From contig JAPDIY010000021.1 of assembly GCA_029259335.1 (NCBI GenBank), positions 1-33,102 on the forward strand: a stretch of DNA of 33,102 nucleotides, in the 5' to 3' direction. Below are positions 7,982 to 16,440 of this stretch, piece after piece. Position 1 is the first letter of the stretch; every line of letters starts with the position of its first letter. Position numbers and translations under genes: made by a program. Source of the DNA: Archaeoglobi archaeon. Lineage in GTDB: Archaea > Halobacteriota > Archaeoglobi > Archaeoglobales > Archaeoglobaceae. The notes under the pieces are model-generated. The model saw only the letters and a list, made by a program, of their open reading frames with translations, ran no database searches and was not told where the DNA came from.

Positions 7982-8820
7982 TTAAGTTTTTTGGGTATTA
8001 TCGGTTATCGTCTCGTATTCCCATATCAGATCGAAATACTTCTTCATTCCCGCAACCAAGCTGGGATTTTCGGTCACGGCTGCATCTCGCAGATAAAGGG
8101 GCATCTCCGGATCTTCAACAACAAATATCGCTTTTCCTGTCCTGTAGTCGTAGCTCGGATCAACTATGCTCCCCCTAAGCGGTAAGGATGTTTTGCTAAG
8201 TCTTATTTCCGCTTCTATGTCCGATCTGACCATCTTCATTACCTCAGACTGCACTTTCCTCGTTCTCTCATCAACGAATCTGTGACCGAGAAGTAGGATT
8301 TTTATCTCAACACCTCTTTCCGATGCCTCAATCAACTCTTTTCTAACTTTGGGATAATATTCAAAGCTTCTCGATATCACGTTTATTTCCCTTTTTGATT
8401 CAGCATACATAATCCTCGTCTCCCTCTCACTTGCTTCTCCCACACTAACAACTCTTATAAGCTCCTTAGGACGAAAACCGGAGGGAGAATATACAGAAGC
8501 AAACTCTTTCACGAGTTCTTCCTGCACCTTATCAAAAAACCGATTTTATCTTCATACTCCATCGTTATGTTTCTCCTAAGCCTCTGAGTGATTTCCTCAG
8601 GATTTCTTGCTCTGAATCTGACTGGGCGGGTGGGAATTTTATCAACCAGTCCAAGATCGGCAAGCTGATCCAGAACCTCGTAAACCTTAGCCCTCGGAAC
8701 TCCACTGAGCTCACTAACTTCCGATGCCTTTGCCTCTCCGCATTTTAGCAGTGAAATCAGAGCTTTTGCCTGATAAGCGCTTAAGCCGAGTTTTTCCAAA
8801 ACTCTTTCAACGTCGTCCAT
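7982..8820 (-). pseudogene. TrmB-like transcriptional regulator, split by a frameshift in a T6 run
   Basis: Two overlapping minus-strand frames encode the two halves of one TrmB-family regulator. The first (from ATG 8820, MDDVERVLEKLGLSAYQAKAL) holds the winged helix-turn-helix (SEVSELSGVPRAKVYEVLDQL) and stops at 8509. The second (7982-8527) holds the phospholipase-D-like C-terminal domain (INVISRSFEYYPKV, GVEIKILLLGHR). They join exactly at six T's on the minus strand (8534-8539). One more T, or a ribosomal -1 slip on T-TTT-TTG, restores a continuous helix (EDKIGF, then DKVQEELVKEF) and a protein of about 280 residues. TrmB proteins usually control sugar or central metabolism genes; here the divergent neighbour is a sugar-nucleotide epimerase relic. 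ATG 8820 is preferred because of a well-placed TATA box. Confidence 0.8.
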
Positions 8821-8837
8821 TGTTTCAATTTTGCACC

Positions 8838-8847
8838 TTAAATATTT
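8838..8847 (-). promoter_or_regulatory. TATA box of the TrmB-like gene
   Basis: AAATATTTAA on the minus strand is centred about 22-25 bases before ATG 8820. This supports that start and a nearly leaderless message. Confidence 0.5.
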
Positions 8848-8880
8848 TGCTACTACTGAAAGTAACAACAAAATGGAGGT

Positions 8881-9925
8881 GTGATTGAGGCAATACTGGT
8901 AACAGGTGCGGATGGGTACGTAGGATGGCCAGTTCTTCTTAGGCTTGCAGAAACTTTCTATGATGAAAGAGTGGTGGGAGTGGACAACTTTGCAAGAAGA
9001 AAGTGGGTGGAAGAAATCGGGTCTGTTTCGGCAAACCCCATCCTGTCTCCGGGAGAAAGAAAAAAGAGGGTCGAAGAACTGGGTAGGGTATCTTTTGTTG
9101 AGGGAGATTTGACTTCTAGAGAATTCGTAAATATGCTCATCAGAGTTTATAAGCCCGACACAATTCTACATCTTGCCGCCCAACCTTCAGCCCGTATTCT
9201 TAGATAAGCTGGGAGAAAGCTGTTTACACCCAGTACAACAACGTCTCCACTCTAAACCTTCTTTGGGCTTTAAAGGAAAATAATCTGCTTGAGACCTACT
9301 TTATAGCCGCGACGACAACCGGAGTTTACGGAGCACCGGAGTATCCTATTCCAGAGGGTTTCTACGAGGTTGAATACAAGGGAGGTAGAGATATTGTTCC
9401 ACACCCCCATATGGCAGGCAGCTTCTACCATATGAGCAAGTGCAATGATATTAACAACATGTATCTCGCTCATAAACAGTGGGGACTGCCTGTATCTGAT
9501 GTTAGGGTGGCCATCGTTACAGGCGCAACAACCGATGAAACCAAGGGGAAGATGGCAACACGCTTTGACTTCGACTTCTACTTTGGGGTTGTAACTCACA
9601 GATTCTGCGCGCAGGCTCTGATAGGATACCCAATAACAGTTTATGGAAAGGGTTTACAGGGCAAACCGTTTGTAACGGCAGTTGAAAAGCTACCTGAAGG
9701 TTTTAACATCTCAACACTTGCAGGGGGCGAGAGTCTTTCCGTCTTGGACATCGCAAAACTCGTGAAAAATACTCCGACGTAGATATTGCGCTGATTGAGA
9801 ATCCGAGAAAAAGTGAAACCCACACAAGAAACTTTGAGGCTGATACTGAGGAAGCAAAGCGTCTCATAGGATTTGAGGCTAAGAGGAGAGTTGAGGATGA
9901 AATCAGGCAGCAACTGGGTAAATAG
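8881..9925 (+). pseudogene. Broken NAD-dependent sugar-nucleotide epimerase (UDP-sulfoquinovose synthase-like)
   Basis: Joined across frames, the product has the NAD motif TGADGYVG, ILHLAAQPSA, the ATTTGVYG strand, a YHMSK catalytic motif and the RFDFDFYFGVVTHRFC and YGKGLQ segments typical of SQD1/Agl3-like short-chain dehydrogenases. Lesions seen: a missing C near 9190 (GCCCG where GCCCCG restores the frame); a TAG at 9201-9203 where the restored frame reads PYS-stop-IS (probably a former CAG); and a lost A in the A-run near 9774 (restoring KYSDVDIALIENP). An in-frame loss of about a dozen residues after GLQGKPF is likely, since the family normally has an ISLED-type segment there. The GTG start follows GGAGGT with no spacer, also abnormal. 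The relic ends at TAG 9923-9925. It probably made a sulfosugar nucleotide for lipid or glycan synthesis. Confidence 0.88.
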
Positions 9926-9970
9926 CGAACTTGGAAAGAGTGTTTGGGCAATCTTTGAACAAACCCAAAC

Positions 9971-9980
9971 ACATAAATTC
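9971..9980 (+). promoter_or_regulatory. TATA-like box of the adenosine-specific kinase family gene
   Basis: ACATAAATTC is centred about 26 bases before ATG 10001. Confidence 0.35.
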
Positions 9981-10000
9981 AGCAAAATGAATAAAGCTGC

Positions 10001-10489
10001 ATGAAACTTGAGAGAGTTGAGATTCTGAACCCTGACCTGAAATATCAGATAATTGTCGGTCAGGCAAACTTCTCCGTTTTTACCGTGGATGACCTGTTCA
10101 GGGCTCTGCTAACTGCAGTGCCAGGTATAAAAGTTGCCGTAGCGATGAATGAGGCTGCACCGAAACTTGTAAGAGTGACGGGCAACGACGAAGAGTTGAA
10201 GAAGCTCGCTGCGGAGAACGCACTGAGAATTGCAGCAAGCCACGTTTTTGTCGTTGTAACATCAAATGCTTTCCCGATAAACGTTCTGAATACGATAAAG
10301 CTGCATCCTGCGGTCTGCAACGTATTTGTGGCTTCAGCAAATCCCATTGAGATTATTGTAGCTGAAACAGAGCTTGGAAGAGCTGTGCTTGGAGCGGTTG
10401 ACGGTGCTGCCGTCATAAGGATCGAAAATGATGAAGAGAGAATGCAGAGAAGGGAGCTTTGCGAGAAGCTTGGATACAAGCTCGACTGA
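10001..10489 (+). CDS. Adenosine-specific kinase family protein (COG1839)
   Basis: This 162-residue cytoplasmic protein belongs to the small archaeal/bacterial family called adenosine-specific kinase (DUF355). Visible landmarks are the N-terminal MKLERVEI..N..LKYQIIVGQANF, a central GIKVAVAMNEAAPKLVR, HVFVVVTSNAFPINVLNTIK, and a glycine/alanine-rich stretch near the C-terminus (ELGRAVLGAVDG). The biochemical role rests on limited family evidence. The ATG is well defined. The gene ends 34 bases before leuS, which has its own TATA element. Confidence 0.85.
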   Translation: MKLERVEILNPDLKYQIIVGQANFSVFTVDDLFRALLTAVPGIKVAVAMNEAAPKLVRVTGNDEELKKLAAENALRIAASHVFVVVTSNAFPINVLNTIKLHPAVCNVFVASANPIEIIVAETELGRAVLGAVDGAAVIRIENDEERMQRRELCEKLGYKLD

Positions 10490-10491
10490 CA

Positions 10492-10502
10492 AAATTTTTA
10501 AT
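10492..10502 (+). promoter_or_regulatory. TATA box of leuS
   Basis: AAATTTTTAAT is centred about 27 bases before ATG 10524 and fits a leaderless leuS message. Confidence 0.5.
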
Positions 10503-10523
10503 CCCATCAACCAAGGCAACCGC

Positions 10524-13325
10524 ATGGCGGATTTCAGAGAAATTGAGAAGAAGTGGCAAAAAGTTTGGCAGGAATCAAGAATTTTTGAGGCTGATCCAGA
10601 TAATCGTCAGAAGTTTTTCATAACAATTCCCTACCCATACCTTAACGGTAATCTTCACGCAGGTCATACGAGGACGCTCACGATTGGAGATGCTTTTGCT
10701 AGATACATGAGGATGAAAGGCTATAACGTCCTCTTCCCCCTCGGCTTTCATGTCACTGGCACGCCCATTATAGGTCTTGCTGAACTGATAGCAAAGAGAG
10801 ATGAGAAGACAATCGAGGTGTACACGAAGTATCACGATGTTCCACTCGAAGACCTTCTTGAACTAACTACCCCAGAAAAAATTGTTGAATATTTCTCCAG
10901 AGAGGCTCTTCAGGCTTTGAAGAACATTGGGTACTCCATTGACTGGAGGAGGGTTTTCACGACAACAGATGAGGAATATCAGAGGTTCATTGAATGGCAG
11001 TACTGGAAGCTGAAGGAGATGGGGCTGATTGTCAAGGGAACGCATCCTGTCAGGTACTGCCCCCACGACCAGAATCCGGTTGAGGATCATGATCTGCTAA
11101 TGGGTGAGGGAGCAACTATTGTGGAGTTCACGGTAATCAAGTTCAAGCTTGAGGATGAAGATTTGGTTTTCCCCTGCGCCACTCTCCGTCCTGAAACTAT
11201 ATTTGGGGTTACCAATATCTGGGTCAAGCCGACGAAGTATGTCATTGCCGAAGTTGATGGAGAAAAGTGGTTTGTCAGCAGGGAAGCCTACGAGAAGCTC
11301 ACTTACACAGAGAAGTCAGTTAAGCAGATCAGAGAGGTAGATGCGAGAGAGTATATAGGGAAGTATGTCACTGTTCCGCTTGTGAACAGAAAGGTCCCGA
11401 TTCTACCTGCCGATTTTGTTGATACGGATAATGCCACCGGAGTCGTTATGAGTGTTCCGGCCCATGCTCCTTACGACTACGCAGCCATTGAGGATTTGAA
11501 GAGGGATGAGAAAAGGTTGCAGGAGTTTGGGATTGACAGAAGCGTTGTTGAAAACCTTAAACCAATAGTATTGATTGGAACATCAGAATTGAAAGGAGTT
11601 CCAGCTGAAGAAATCGCGAGGGAGCTTGGAGTCAGGAGTCAGAAGGATGTTGAGTTGTTGGAGAAGGCAACAAAGACACTCTACAAAAAGGAGTACCACA
11701 CAGGCGTAATGCTTGAAAACACGATGAACTACGCAAGGATGAAGGTCTCTGAGGCCAAAGAGAAGATACACGAGGATCTGATAAAAGCAGGTCTTGCCGA
11801 TGTTTTTTACGAGTTCAGCGAGAAGCCTGTTGTGTGCAGATGCGGGACGAAGTGCGTTGTTAAGGTTGTCAGAGATCAGTGGTTCCTGAACTACTCAAAC
11901 AGGGAGTGGAAAAACAAGGTTCTGAATCATCTCGAAAACATGCGCATAATCCCTAACTACTACAAGGAGGAGTTCAGGAACAAGATTGAGTGGTTGAAGG
12001 ACAAGGCCTGTGCCCGCAGGAAAGGTTTGGGGACAAGGATACCGTGGGACAAGGAGTGGCTGATAGAGAGCCTTTCAGACTCGACAATCTACATGGCTTA
12101 CTACATACTTGCCAAGTACATTAACGAGGGTGTTTTGAAAGCTGAAAATATGACTAACGAATTCCTCGACTACGTGTTGCTCGGAAAGGGAAATGCTGAG
12201 AGTGCTGCTAACTCTGCTGGGCTTGAAAAAGATGTTGTGGAGAGGATAAGGGCAGACTTTGAGTACTGGTATCCTGTTGATTTGAGAAGCAGTGGAAAAG
12301 ATCTAGTAGCAAATCACCTGCTCTTCTACCTCTTTCATCACGTTGCAATCTTCCCGCCGGAAAAATGGCCGAGAGCCATCGCAGTTAACGGCTACGTCAG
12401 CCTTGAAGGGAAAAAGATGAGCAAGAGCAAAGGACCACTGCTGACGATGAAAAGGGCTGTCCAGCAGTACGGGGCAGATGTAACGAGACTCTACATACTG
12501 CACGCTGCCGAATATGACAGCGATGCGGACTGGAAGAGCAGGGAGGTGGAAGGACTCGCCAACCACCTGAGAAGGTTTTACTCTCTTGTAAAAGATCACT
12601 ATCTCAAACAGCAGCAGAGGATGACAATGCTCGATCGCTGGCTGGTTAGCAGAATGCAAAGAGCAATAAGGGAAGTGAGAGATGCCATGGATAAACTGCA
12701 GACAAGAAGAGCCGTGAACGCAGCCTTTTTTGAAGTTATGAACGATGTGAGATGGTATCTGAGAAGAGGAGGAGAGAATCTTGTTATAATCCTTGACGAC
12801 TGGCTGAAGCTGCTCTCCCCCTTCGCCCCCCACATATGCGAGGATCTCTGGCATCTGAAGCACGATAGCTTTGTCAGCCTTGAATCATATCCGGAGTTTG
12901 ACGAGTCCAAGATTAACGAGGAGGCGGAGATGGCCGAGGAGTATCTGAAAAGACTGATTGAGGATATAATGGAGGTAAAGAAGTTCGTTGAAGGAGCCAA
13001 GGAGGTTTACATCCACCCTGCAGATGAGTGGAAAATTGAGGCTGCTAAGGTTGTGATTGATAGCAAGGATGTTGGGGAGGCGATTAAAAAGCTCATGCAG
13101 GACGAAGAAATGAGGAAGATAGGAAAGGAAGTTACGAACTTCGTAAAGAGAGTATTCAAGGACAGGAAGAAACTTGTAATTCTAAATGAAAAGGAGCTCA
13201 TTGAGAAAAACTCTGATTTTATTGAGTCTGAGACAGGATTGAAGCTCTCGCTCGACTCCTCAAAAGTCCCAGACGAGAAGAAGAGAGTCGCAATTCCAGG
13301 TAAGCCAGCGATATACGTGCTTTGA
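10524..13325 (+). CDS. leuS: Leucyl-tRNA synthetase, archaeal type
   Basis: This class I synthetase charges tRNA-Leu. The HIGH-type motif is H45-A-G-H48 (NGNLHAGHTRT) and the KMSKS motif is near residue 630 (GKKMSKSKG). The CP1 editing insert, which hydrolyses mischarged tRNA, spans roughly residues 180-450 and includes TLRPETIFGVTN and a DTDNATGVVMSVPAHAPYD segment. The C-terminus carries the archaeal extension (NSDFIESETGLKLSLD...AIPGKPAIYVL). The length of 933 is normal. A frame is open 32 codons further upstream, but that part overlaps the previous gene in another frame. ATG 10524 starts the expected MADFREIEKKWQ and has a TATA box at the right distance. Confidence 0.97.
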   Translation: MADFREIEKKWQKVWQESRIFEADPDNRQKFFITIPYPYLNGNLHAGHTRTLTIGDAFARYMRMKGYNVLFPLGFHVTGTPIIGLAELIAKRDEKTIEVYTKYHDVPLEDLLELTTPEKIVEYFSREALQALKNIGYSIDWRRVFTTTDEEYQRFIEWQYWKLKEMGLIVKGTHPVRYCPHDQNPVEDHDLLMGEGATIVEFTVIKFKLEDEDLVFPCATLRPETIFGVTNIWVKPTKYVIAEVDGEKWFVSREAYEKLTYTEKSVKQIREVDAREYIGKYVTVPLVNRKVPILPADFVDTDNATGVVMSVPAHAPYDYAAIEDLKRDEKRLQEFGIDRSVVENLKPIVLIGTSELKGVPAEEIARELGVRSQKDVELLEKATKTLYKKEYHTGVMLENTMNYARMKVSEAKEKIHEDLIKAGLADVFYEFSEKPVVCRCGTKCVVKVVRDQWFLNYSNREWKNKVLNHLENMRIIPNYYKEEFRNKIEWLKDKACARRKGLGTRIPWDKEWLIESLSDSTIYMAYYILAKYINEGVLKAENMTNEFLDYVLLGKGNAESAANSAGLEKDVVERIRADFEYWYPVDLRSSGKDLVANHLLFYLFHHVAIFPPEKWPRAIAVNGYVSLEGKKMSKSKGPLLTMKRAVQQYGADVTRLYILHAAEYDSDADWKSREVEGLANHLRRFYSLVKDHYLKQQQRMTMLDRWLVSRMQRAIREVRDAMDKLQTRRAVNAAFFEVMNDVRWYLRRGGENLVIILDDWLKLLSPFAPHICEDLWHLKHDSFVSLESYPEFDESKINEEAEMAEEYLKRLIEDIMEVKKFVEGAKEVYIHPADEWKIEAAKVVIDSKDVGEAIKKLMQDEEMRKIGKEVTNFVKRVFKDRKKLVILNEKELIEKNSDFIESETGLKLSLDSSKVPDEKKRVAIPGKPAIYVL

Positions 13326-13341
13326 TCTATCATACTGAAAC

Positions 13342-13355
13342 TTTTTTATATTTTT
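13342..13355 (+). promoter_or_regulatory. TATA box of the sensor/receiver/nuclease operon
   Basis: TTTTTTATATTTTT is centred 26 bases before ATG 13373, so the message is probably leaderless. Confidence 0.55.
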
Positions 13356-13372
13356 AATACAAAACTTTATCA

Positions 13373-15103
13373 ATGGACATTGACATCGAAATAATACCTG
13401 ACCCGATGATAATTACAGACAAAGATGGTAAGATAATCGCGCTAAATAGGTCAGCCAGAAAGCTCGGATTTTGCGATGGTATGAACATTCGTGATTATTT
13501 ACCCGCTGACACTACCGAAATTGAAAGGAATGGGAGAACGTACGAAGTAAGAACTTCAGAATCTGGCGATTTCAAGATCTATATTCTGAGAGACATCACG
13601 AAAAGAAAAGAAGTTGAGAAAAAACTAAAAGAGAGTGAACAGATGTACCGCACCCTTGTGGAACTGAGTCCGGACGCCATCGTCGTTCATGACGGACAAA
13701 GAATCGTATTTGCAAACAAACGTGCCGCAGAACTTTCTGGATTCGACAAACCGGAGGATATGGTCGGCTTACCCGTGTTGGATTTCATACATCCTGACTA
13801 CGTTGACCTTGTGAGAGAGAGGGTAATCAAGATGATAAGAAACGAAACGATCGCTCCTCCTATTGAAGAGAAATTTGTCTTACCAAATGGAAGTGTCAGA
13901 GATGTAGAAGCAAGTGCAAGCTTCATAACCTTCAACGGGAGGCCAGCGATTCTCCTTGTTGTCAGAGACATATCCGAGAAGAAGAGGATGGAAGAGGAGA
14001 TCGTCGAGAGCGAGAGGAAGTACAGAGATTTCTTCCGCAACTCTCTCGATATGATCGTAGTTACGGATCTCGAAGGGAACTTCGTTGAAGTTAACAGGGA
14101 ATTTGAAAAACTTTCTGGATACAGTAGAGACGAAGTCATCGGCAAAAATTTCAGATGTTTTTTCTCCAAAGAAGAGGCAGAGTATGTATTCAGGAAATAT
14201 AACGAAGCTTTCAGAGAGAGAAAAAATCTCTACGGACTTGAATTTAAATTTACAACAAAGTACGGGGAGACAAAATATGTGGAAGGTAATATAAGGCCTC
14301 TTATAAAAGATGGTAAATTCACTGGGTTTATCGCCAATTTCAGAGATATTACGGAAAGAAAAAGACTTGAAAACGAGCTTAAGAGGACTAATAAACTTCT
14401 CAGAACAATAAACCACGTTAATGAGTTGATCGTGAGAGAAAAGGACTTGCAGAAACTTATTGGAATGGCTGTGAAAGAGATCGGAGAGTACAGCAGTTAC
14501 GCATGGATAGCAATTTACAGAAATGAAAAGCTTAATCTCATCAGCACATCAGGAATAAATCTCGAAATCGTTAAACAGGAACTGGAGAGAGGTATGCACT
14601 GTGTTGAGAGAGCCGTTAAAGAGAGGCGACCAGTTGTGACTTACAGGGATGAGCACCCACGAAGTTGTCCGCACTCCAATACCCACAATGGCTATAACTG
14701 CTACGTTTTCCCGATTATGCACGATGAAAAACTCCTTGGTGTTATGGCGATTTACTCTGAAATCAGGATAAGCAACGAAGAGGTCAGGTTGCTGCAAACC
14801 CTTGCAGATGATATTGCGCTTGCCATCAACACAATTGAACTTGAAAAAATGAGGGAAAGGGCGCTTATGCAGATAGACCGAAATATAGAGCAGTTTGCAA
14901 TACTGGTTGACAAGATCAGAAATCCGCTTGCGGTTATTACGGGAATAGTAGAGATGCGATGTGATGATGAGACTAGGGGAAAGATTTTTGAAGCTGTAAA
15001 TAAAATAGAATCAATCATAGTGGAGCTTGAGAAAGGCTGGTTGGAATCGGAAGAGGTTAGGAAACTCCTCCGGGGGATGAGGAATGAAAATACTTCTGGT
15101 TGA
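13373..15103 (+). CDS. PAS-PAS-PAS-GAF sensor protein lacking kinase domains
   Basis: This cytoplasmic sensor has no membrane segment. Domains in order are PAS 1 (about 1-78, ending YILRDITKRK), PAS 2 (about 88-205, ending LVVRDISEKK), PAS 3 (about 212-330, ending NFRDITERK), GAF (about 345-490) and a helical end resembling the dimerisation domain of histidine kinases (ILVDKIRNPLAVITG). The position normally holding the phospho-accepting histidine is D513 (DKIRNP instead of HELRNP). No ATP-binding HATPase domain follows, as the protein ends at residue 576. It therefore cannot autophosphorylate in the usual way and probably acts by protein contact, perhaps with the receiver encoded next, whose start overlaps it by 20 bases. 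The GAF contains a Cys/His cluster (C432, H434, H438, C443) that might bind metal or haem. It would commonly be annotated as a histidine kinase. Confidence 0.88.
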   Translation: MDIDIEIIPDPMIITDKDGKIIALNRSARKLGFCDGMNIRDYLPADTTEIERNGRTYEVRTSESGDFKIYILRDITKRKEVEKKLKESEQMYRTLVELSPDAIVVHDGQRIVFANKRAAELSGFDKPEDMVGLPVLDFIHPDYVDLVRERVIKMIRNETIAPPIEEKFVLPNGSVRDVEASASFITFNGRPAILLVVRDISEKKRMEEEIVESERKYRDFFRNSLDMIVVTDLEGNFVEVNREFEKLSGYSRDEVIGKNFRCFFSKEEAEYVFRKYNEAFRERKNLYGLEFKFTTKYGETKYVEGNIRPLIKDGKFTGFIANFRDITERKRLENELKRTNKLLRTINHVNELIVREKDLQKLIGMAVKEIGEYSSYAWIAIYRNEKLNLISTSGINLEIVKQELERGMHCVERAVKERRPVVTYRDEHPRSCPHSNTHNGYNCYVFPIMHDEKLLGVMAIYSEIRISNEEVRLLQTLADDIALAINTIELEKMRERALMQIDRNIEQFAILVDKIRNPLAVITGIVEMRCDDETRGKIFEAVNKIESIIVELEKGWLESEEVRKLLRGMRNENTSG

Positions 15104-15425
15104 AGACGAGCCCGATCTGCTTGAGATTTTTGAACATATGCTCTCAGGTTACGAAATTATCAAGGCGAGCGATGGGAGAGAGGCAATTGAAAAGTTCAGA
15201 TCTTATCAGCCCGATCTTGTTCTGATGGATATAGAACTCCCCGAAATTGACGGGGTTGAGGCTACAAGGCATATTTTGAAAATAAAGCCTGATACAAAGG
15301 TTATTGCTATAACAGCATTCGCATCGAGAAGAGGAAGGGAAATACTTGCTGCAGGGGCGGTGGATGTTCTGAAGAAGCCTTTCAGAATGCAAGAGCTTCT
15401 TGAGACAGTGAAGAAGTACCTATGA
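15084..15425 (+). CDS. CheY-like response regulator receiver domain
   Basis: This is a stand-alone receiver of 113 residues. The acidic pocket is E7-D8-E9, the phosphorylation site is D49 (VLMDIELPEIDG), the switch residue is T77 and the conserved lysine is K98 before P99. No output domain is attached, so it signals by protein interaction. It overlaps the end of the PAS/GAF sensor and its own end overlaps the nuclease start (ATGA at 15422-15425), so all three are translated together. Since the neighbouring sensor lacks kinase residues, phosphate must come from another kinase or a small phosphodonor. Confidence 0.94.
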   Translation: MKILLVEDEPDLLEIFEHMLSGYEIIKASDGREAIEKFRSYQPDLVLMDIELPEIDGVEATRHILKIKPDTKVIAITAFASRRGREILAAGAVDVLKKPFRMQELLETVKKYL

Positions 15426-16063
15426 TTTACGCTGACAGCAGAGAACCGAAAAGGATCGTTGATAAGCTGAGAAAGCTTGGAGTTGATGTTGTCGTAAAAG
15501 GACTCGAAACTGGAGATTATGTAGTGAGGCACGGAAATTACGAGGTTGCAGTGGAGAGAAAGGAGGTTAACGATTTTCTGAATTCCATTGCCGATGGCAG
15601 AATATTTAGGCAGTGCCATGCCTTGTCTGCAAAATATCCGCTGTCATTTCTCGCCATTGTCGGAGACCTTGATGATGCTCTTGAGGAGAGGATGTTTAAC
15701 AGAGGTGCCGTCATATCAGCCATAGTTTCAATAGCTGTGAAGAACGTTCAGGGGCAGATAGTGCCGCTGATTTTTACCAGCGAGGGTGATTTCTGCCTTG
15801 CACTGAAGGCGATTGATACAAGGCTTACGAAGGGAGAGTTGAAGATACTACCAAGACTGAAAAAGGCTGAAAGGCCGGAAATAGCGATGCTGACAGCTAT
15901 TCCCGGTATAGGAGAGAAGAAGGCTGAAAAGCTGCTTGAAAGCTTTGGGACCGTTCAGAGAGTTGCAAATGCAAGTGTTGCAGAGCTCATGAGAGTTGAC
16001 GGAATAGGAGAGAAGCAGGCTAAGCAGATATACCGGCTTTTCAGAAAAAATGTAAGGAATTAA
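15422..16063 (+). CDS. XPF/ERCC4-family nuclease with helix-hairpin-helix domain
   Basis: This is a structure-specific endonuclease for branched DNA (flaps, forks) of the XPF/Mus81/Hef nuclease family. Catalytic residues are visible: D5 and E8, GDY with D32, and ERK at 45-47 followed by D51. A C-terminal tandem helix-hairpin-helix domain binds DNA (AIPGIGEKKAEKLLESFG and VDGIGEKQAKQIY). There is no helicase domain; many euryarchaea instead have the helicase-nuclease fusion Hef, so this is the short form like crenarchaeal XPF. The start overlaps the receiver gene by 4 bases. The stop overlaps the convergent DUF35 gene by 4 bases. Confidence 0.93.
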   Translation: MIYADSREPKRIVDKLRKLGVDVVVKGLETGDYVVRHGNYEVAVERKEVNDFLNSIADGRIFRQCHALSAKYPLSFLAIVGDLDDALEERMFNRGAVISAIVSIAVKNVQGQIVPLIFTSEGDFCLALKAIDTRLTKGELKILPRLKKAERPEIAMLTAIPGIGEKKAEKLLESFGTVQRVANASVAELMRVDGIGEKQAKQIYRLFRKNVRN

Positions 16064-16428
16064 TCTGCAAGAACGAATTTTGTTCCGTAGTTGATTATTC
16101 CATCCTCTCCATCTTCTCCATATCTTCTGAAGGCCTTTCTCACCCTCATGCCCGTTCTCACTTCACCGGGATCGCAGGAAAGCTGTGATATTATCCTTAC
16201 TCCGTTGTCAAGCTCTATAAGGGCAACAACGCACGGTTCACCTTCCCTTACGACAGTGTAACTCAGAACTCTGCCCTCATCGGGAAGTTTAACTTCCCTA
16301 ACCCTCCCCCTCCTTCTGCAGACTGGACAGAAGTTTCTGGGAGGGTAGTGATAGTTCCCGCAGTTCTCGCAGTAGCTACCCCTCAGATCATACCTGTATT
16401 TTATCTTTCTCCAGAATCTCGGAACCAA
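16060..16428 (-). CDS. DUF35 OB-fold/zinc-ribbon protein (acyl-CoA-binding partner)
   Basis: This third subunit of archaeal thiolase/HMG-CoA synthase complexes bridges the two enzymes and, in the known archaeal complex, contributes to a shared CoA site. The zinc ribbon (YCENCGNYHYPPRNFCPVC) is followed by the OB-fold (GRVLSYTVVREG, VVALIELDNG). I start it at TTG 16426-16428: the product then begins VPRFWRK as in the family, and a perfect GGAGGTGAT lies 3 bases upstream. A longer open frame to 16479 would overlap the thiolase gene. It is the last gene of the four-gene operon. Confidence 0.9.
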   Translation of the reverse strand: MVPRFWRKIKYRYDLRGSYCENCGNYHYPPRNFCPVCRRRGRVREVKLPDEGRVLSYTVVREGEPCVVALIELDNGVRIISQLSCDPGEVRTGMRVRKAFRRYGEDGEDGIINYGTKFVLAD

Positions 16429-16431
16429 ACT

Positions 16432-16440
16432 ATCACCTCC
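16432..16440 (-). promoter_or_regulatory. Ribosome binding site deciding the TTG start of DUF35
   Basis: GGAGGTGAT on the minus strand contains the thiolase stop codon (TGA) and lies 3 bases before TTG 16428. This is why the shorter, non-ATG start is preferred. Confidence 0.7.

Noticed and set aside
8509-8871. Short stand-alone TrmB-type DNA-binding protein starting at 8871
   Set aside because: The N-terminal extension before MDDVERV overlaps the promoter region and is unlike the family. The frame continues into the C-terminal domain after a one-base shift, so I treat it as half of one gene starting at 8820.
9411-9782. Separate 123-residue gene starting at ATG 9411
   Set aside because: It is an internal fragment of the epimerase relic; the ATG is an ordinary methionine codon within the PHPHMAGSFYHMSK region.
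10428-10523. N-terminal extension of LeuRS from 10428
   Set aside because: The region lies inside the previous gene in another frame, and ATG 10524 has the expected start residues and a TATA box at the right distance.
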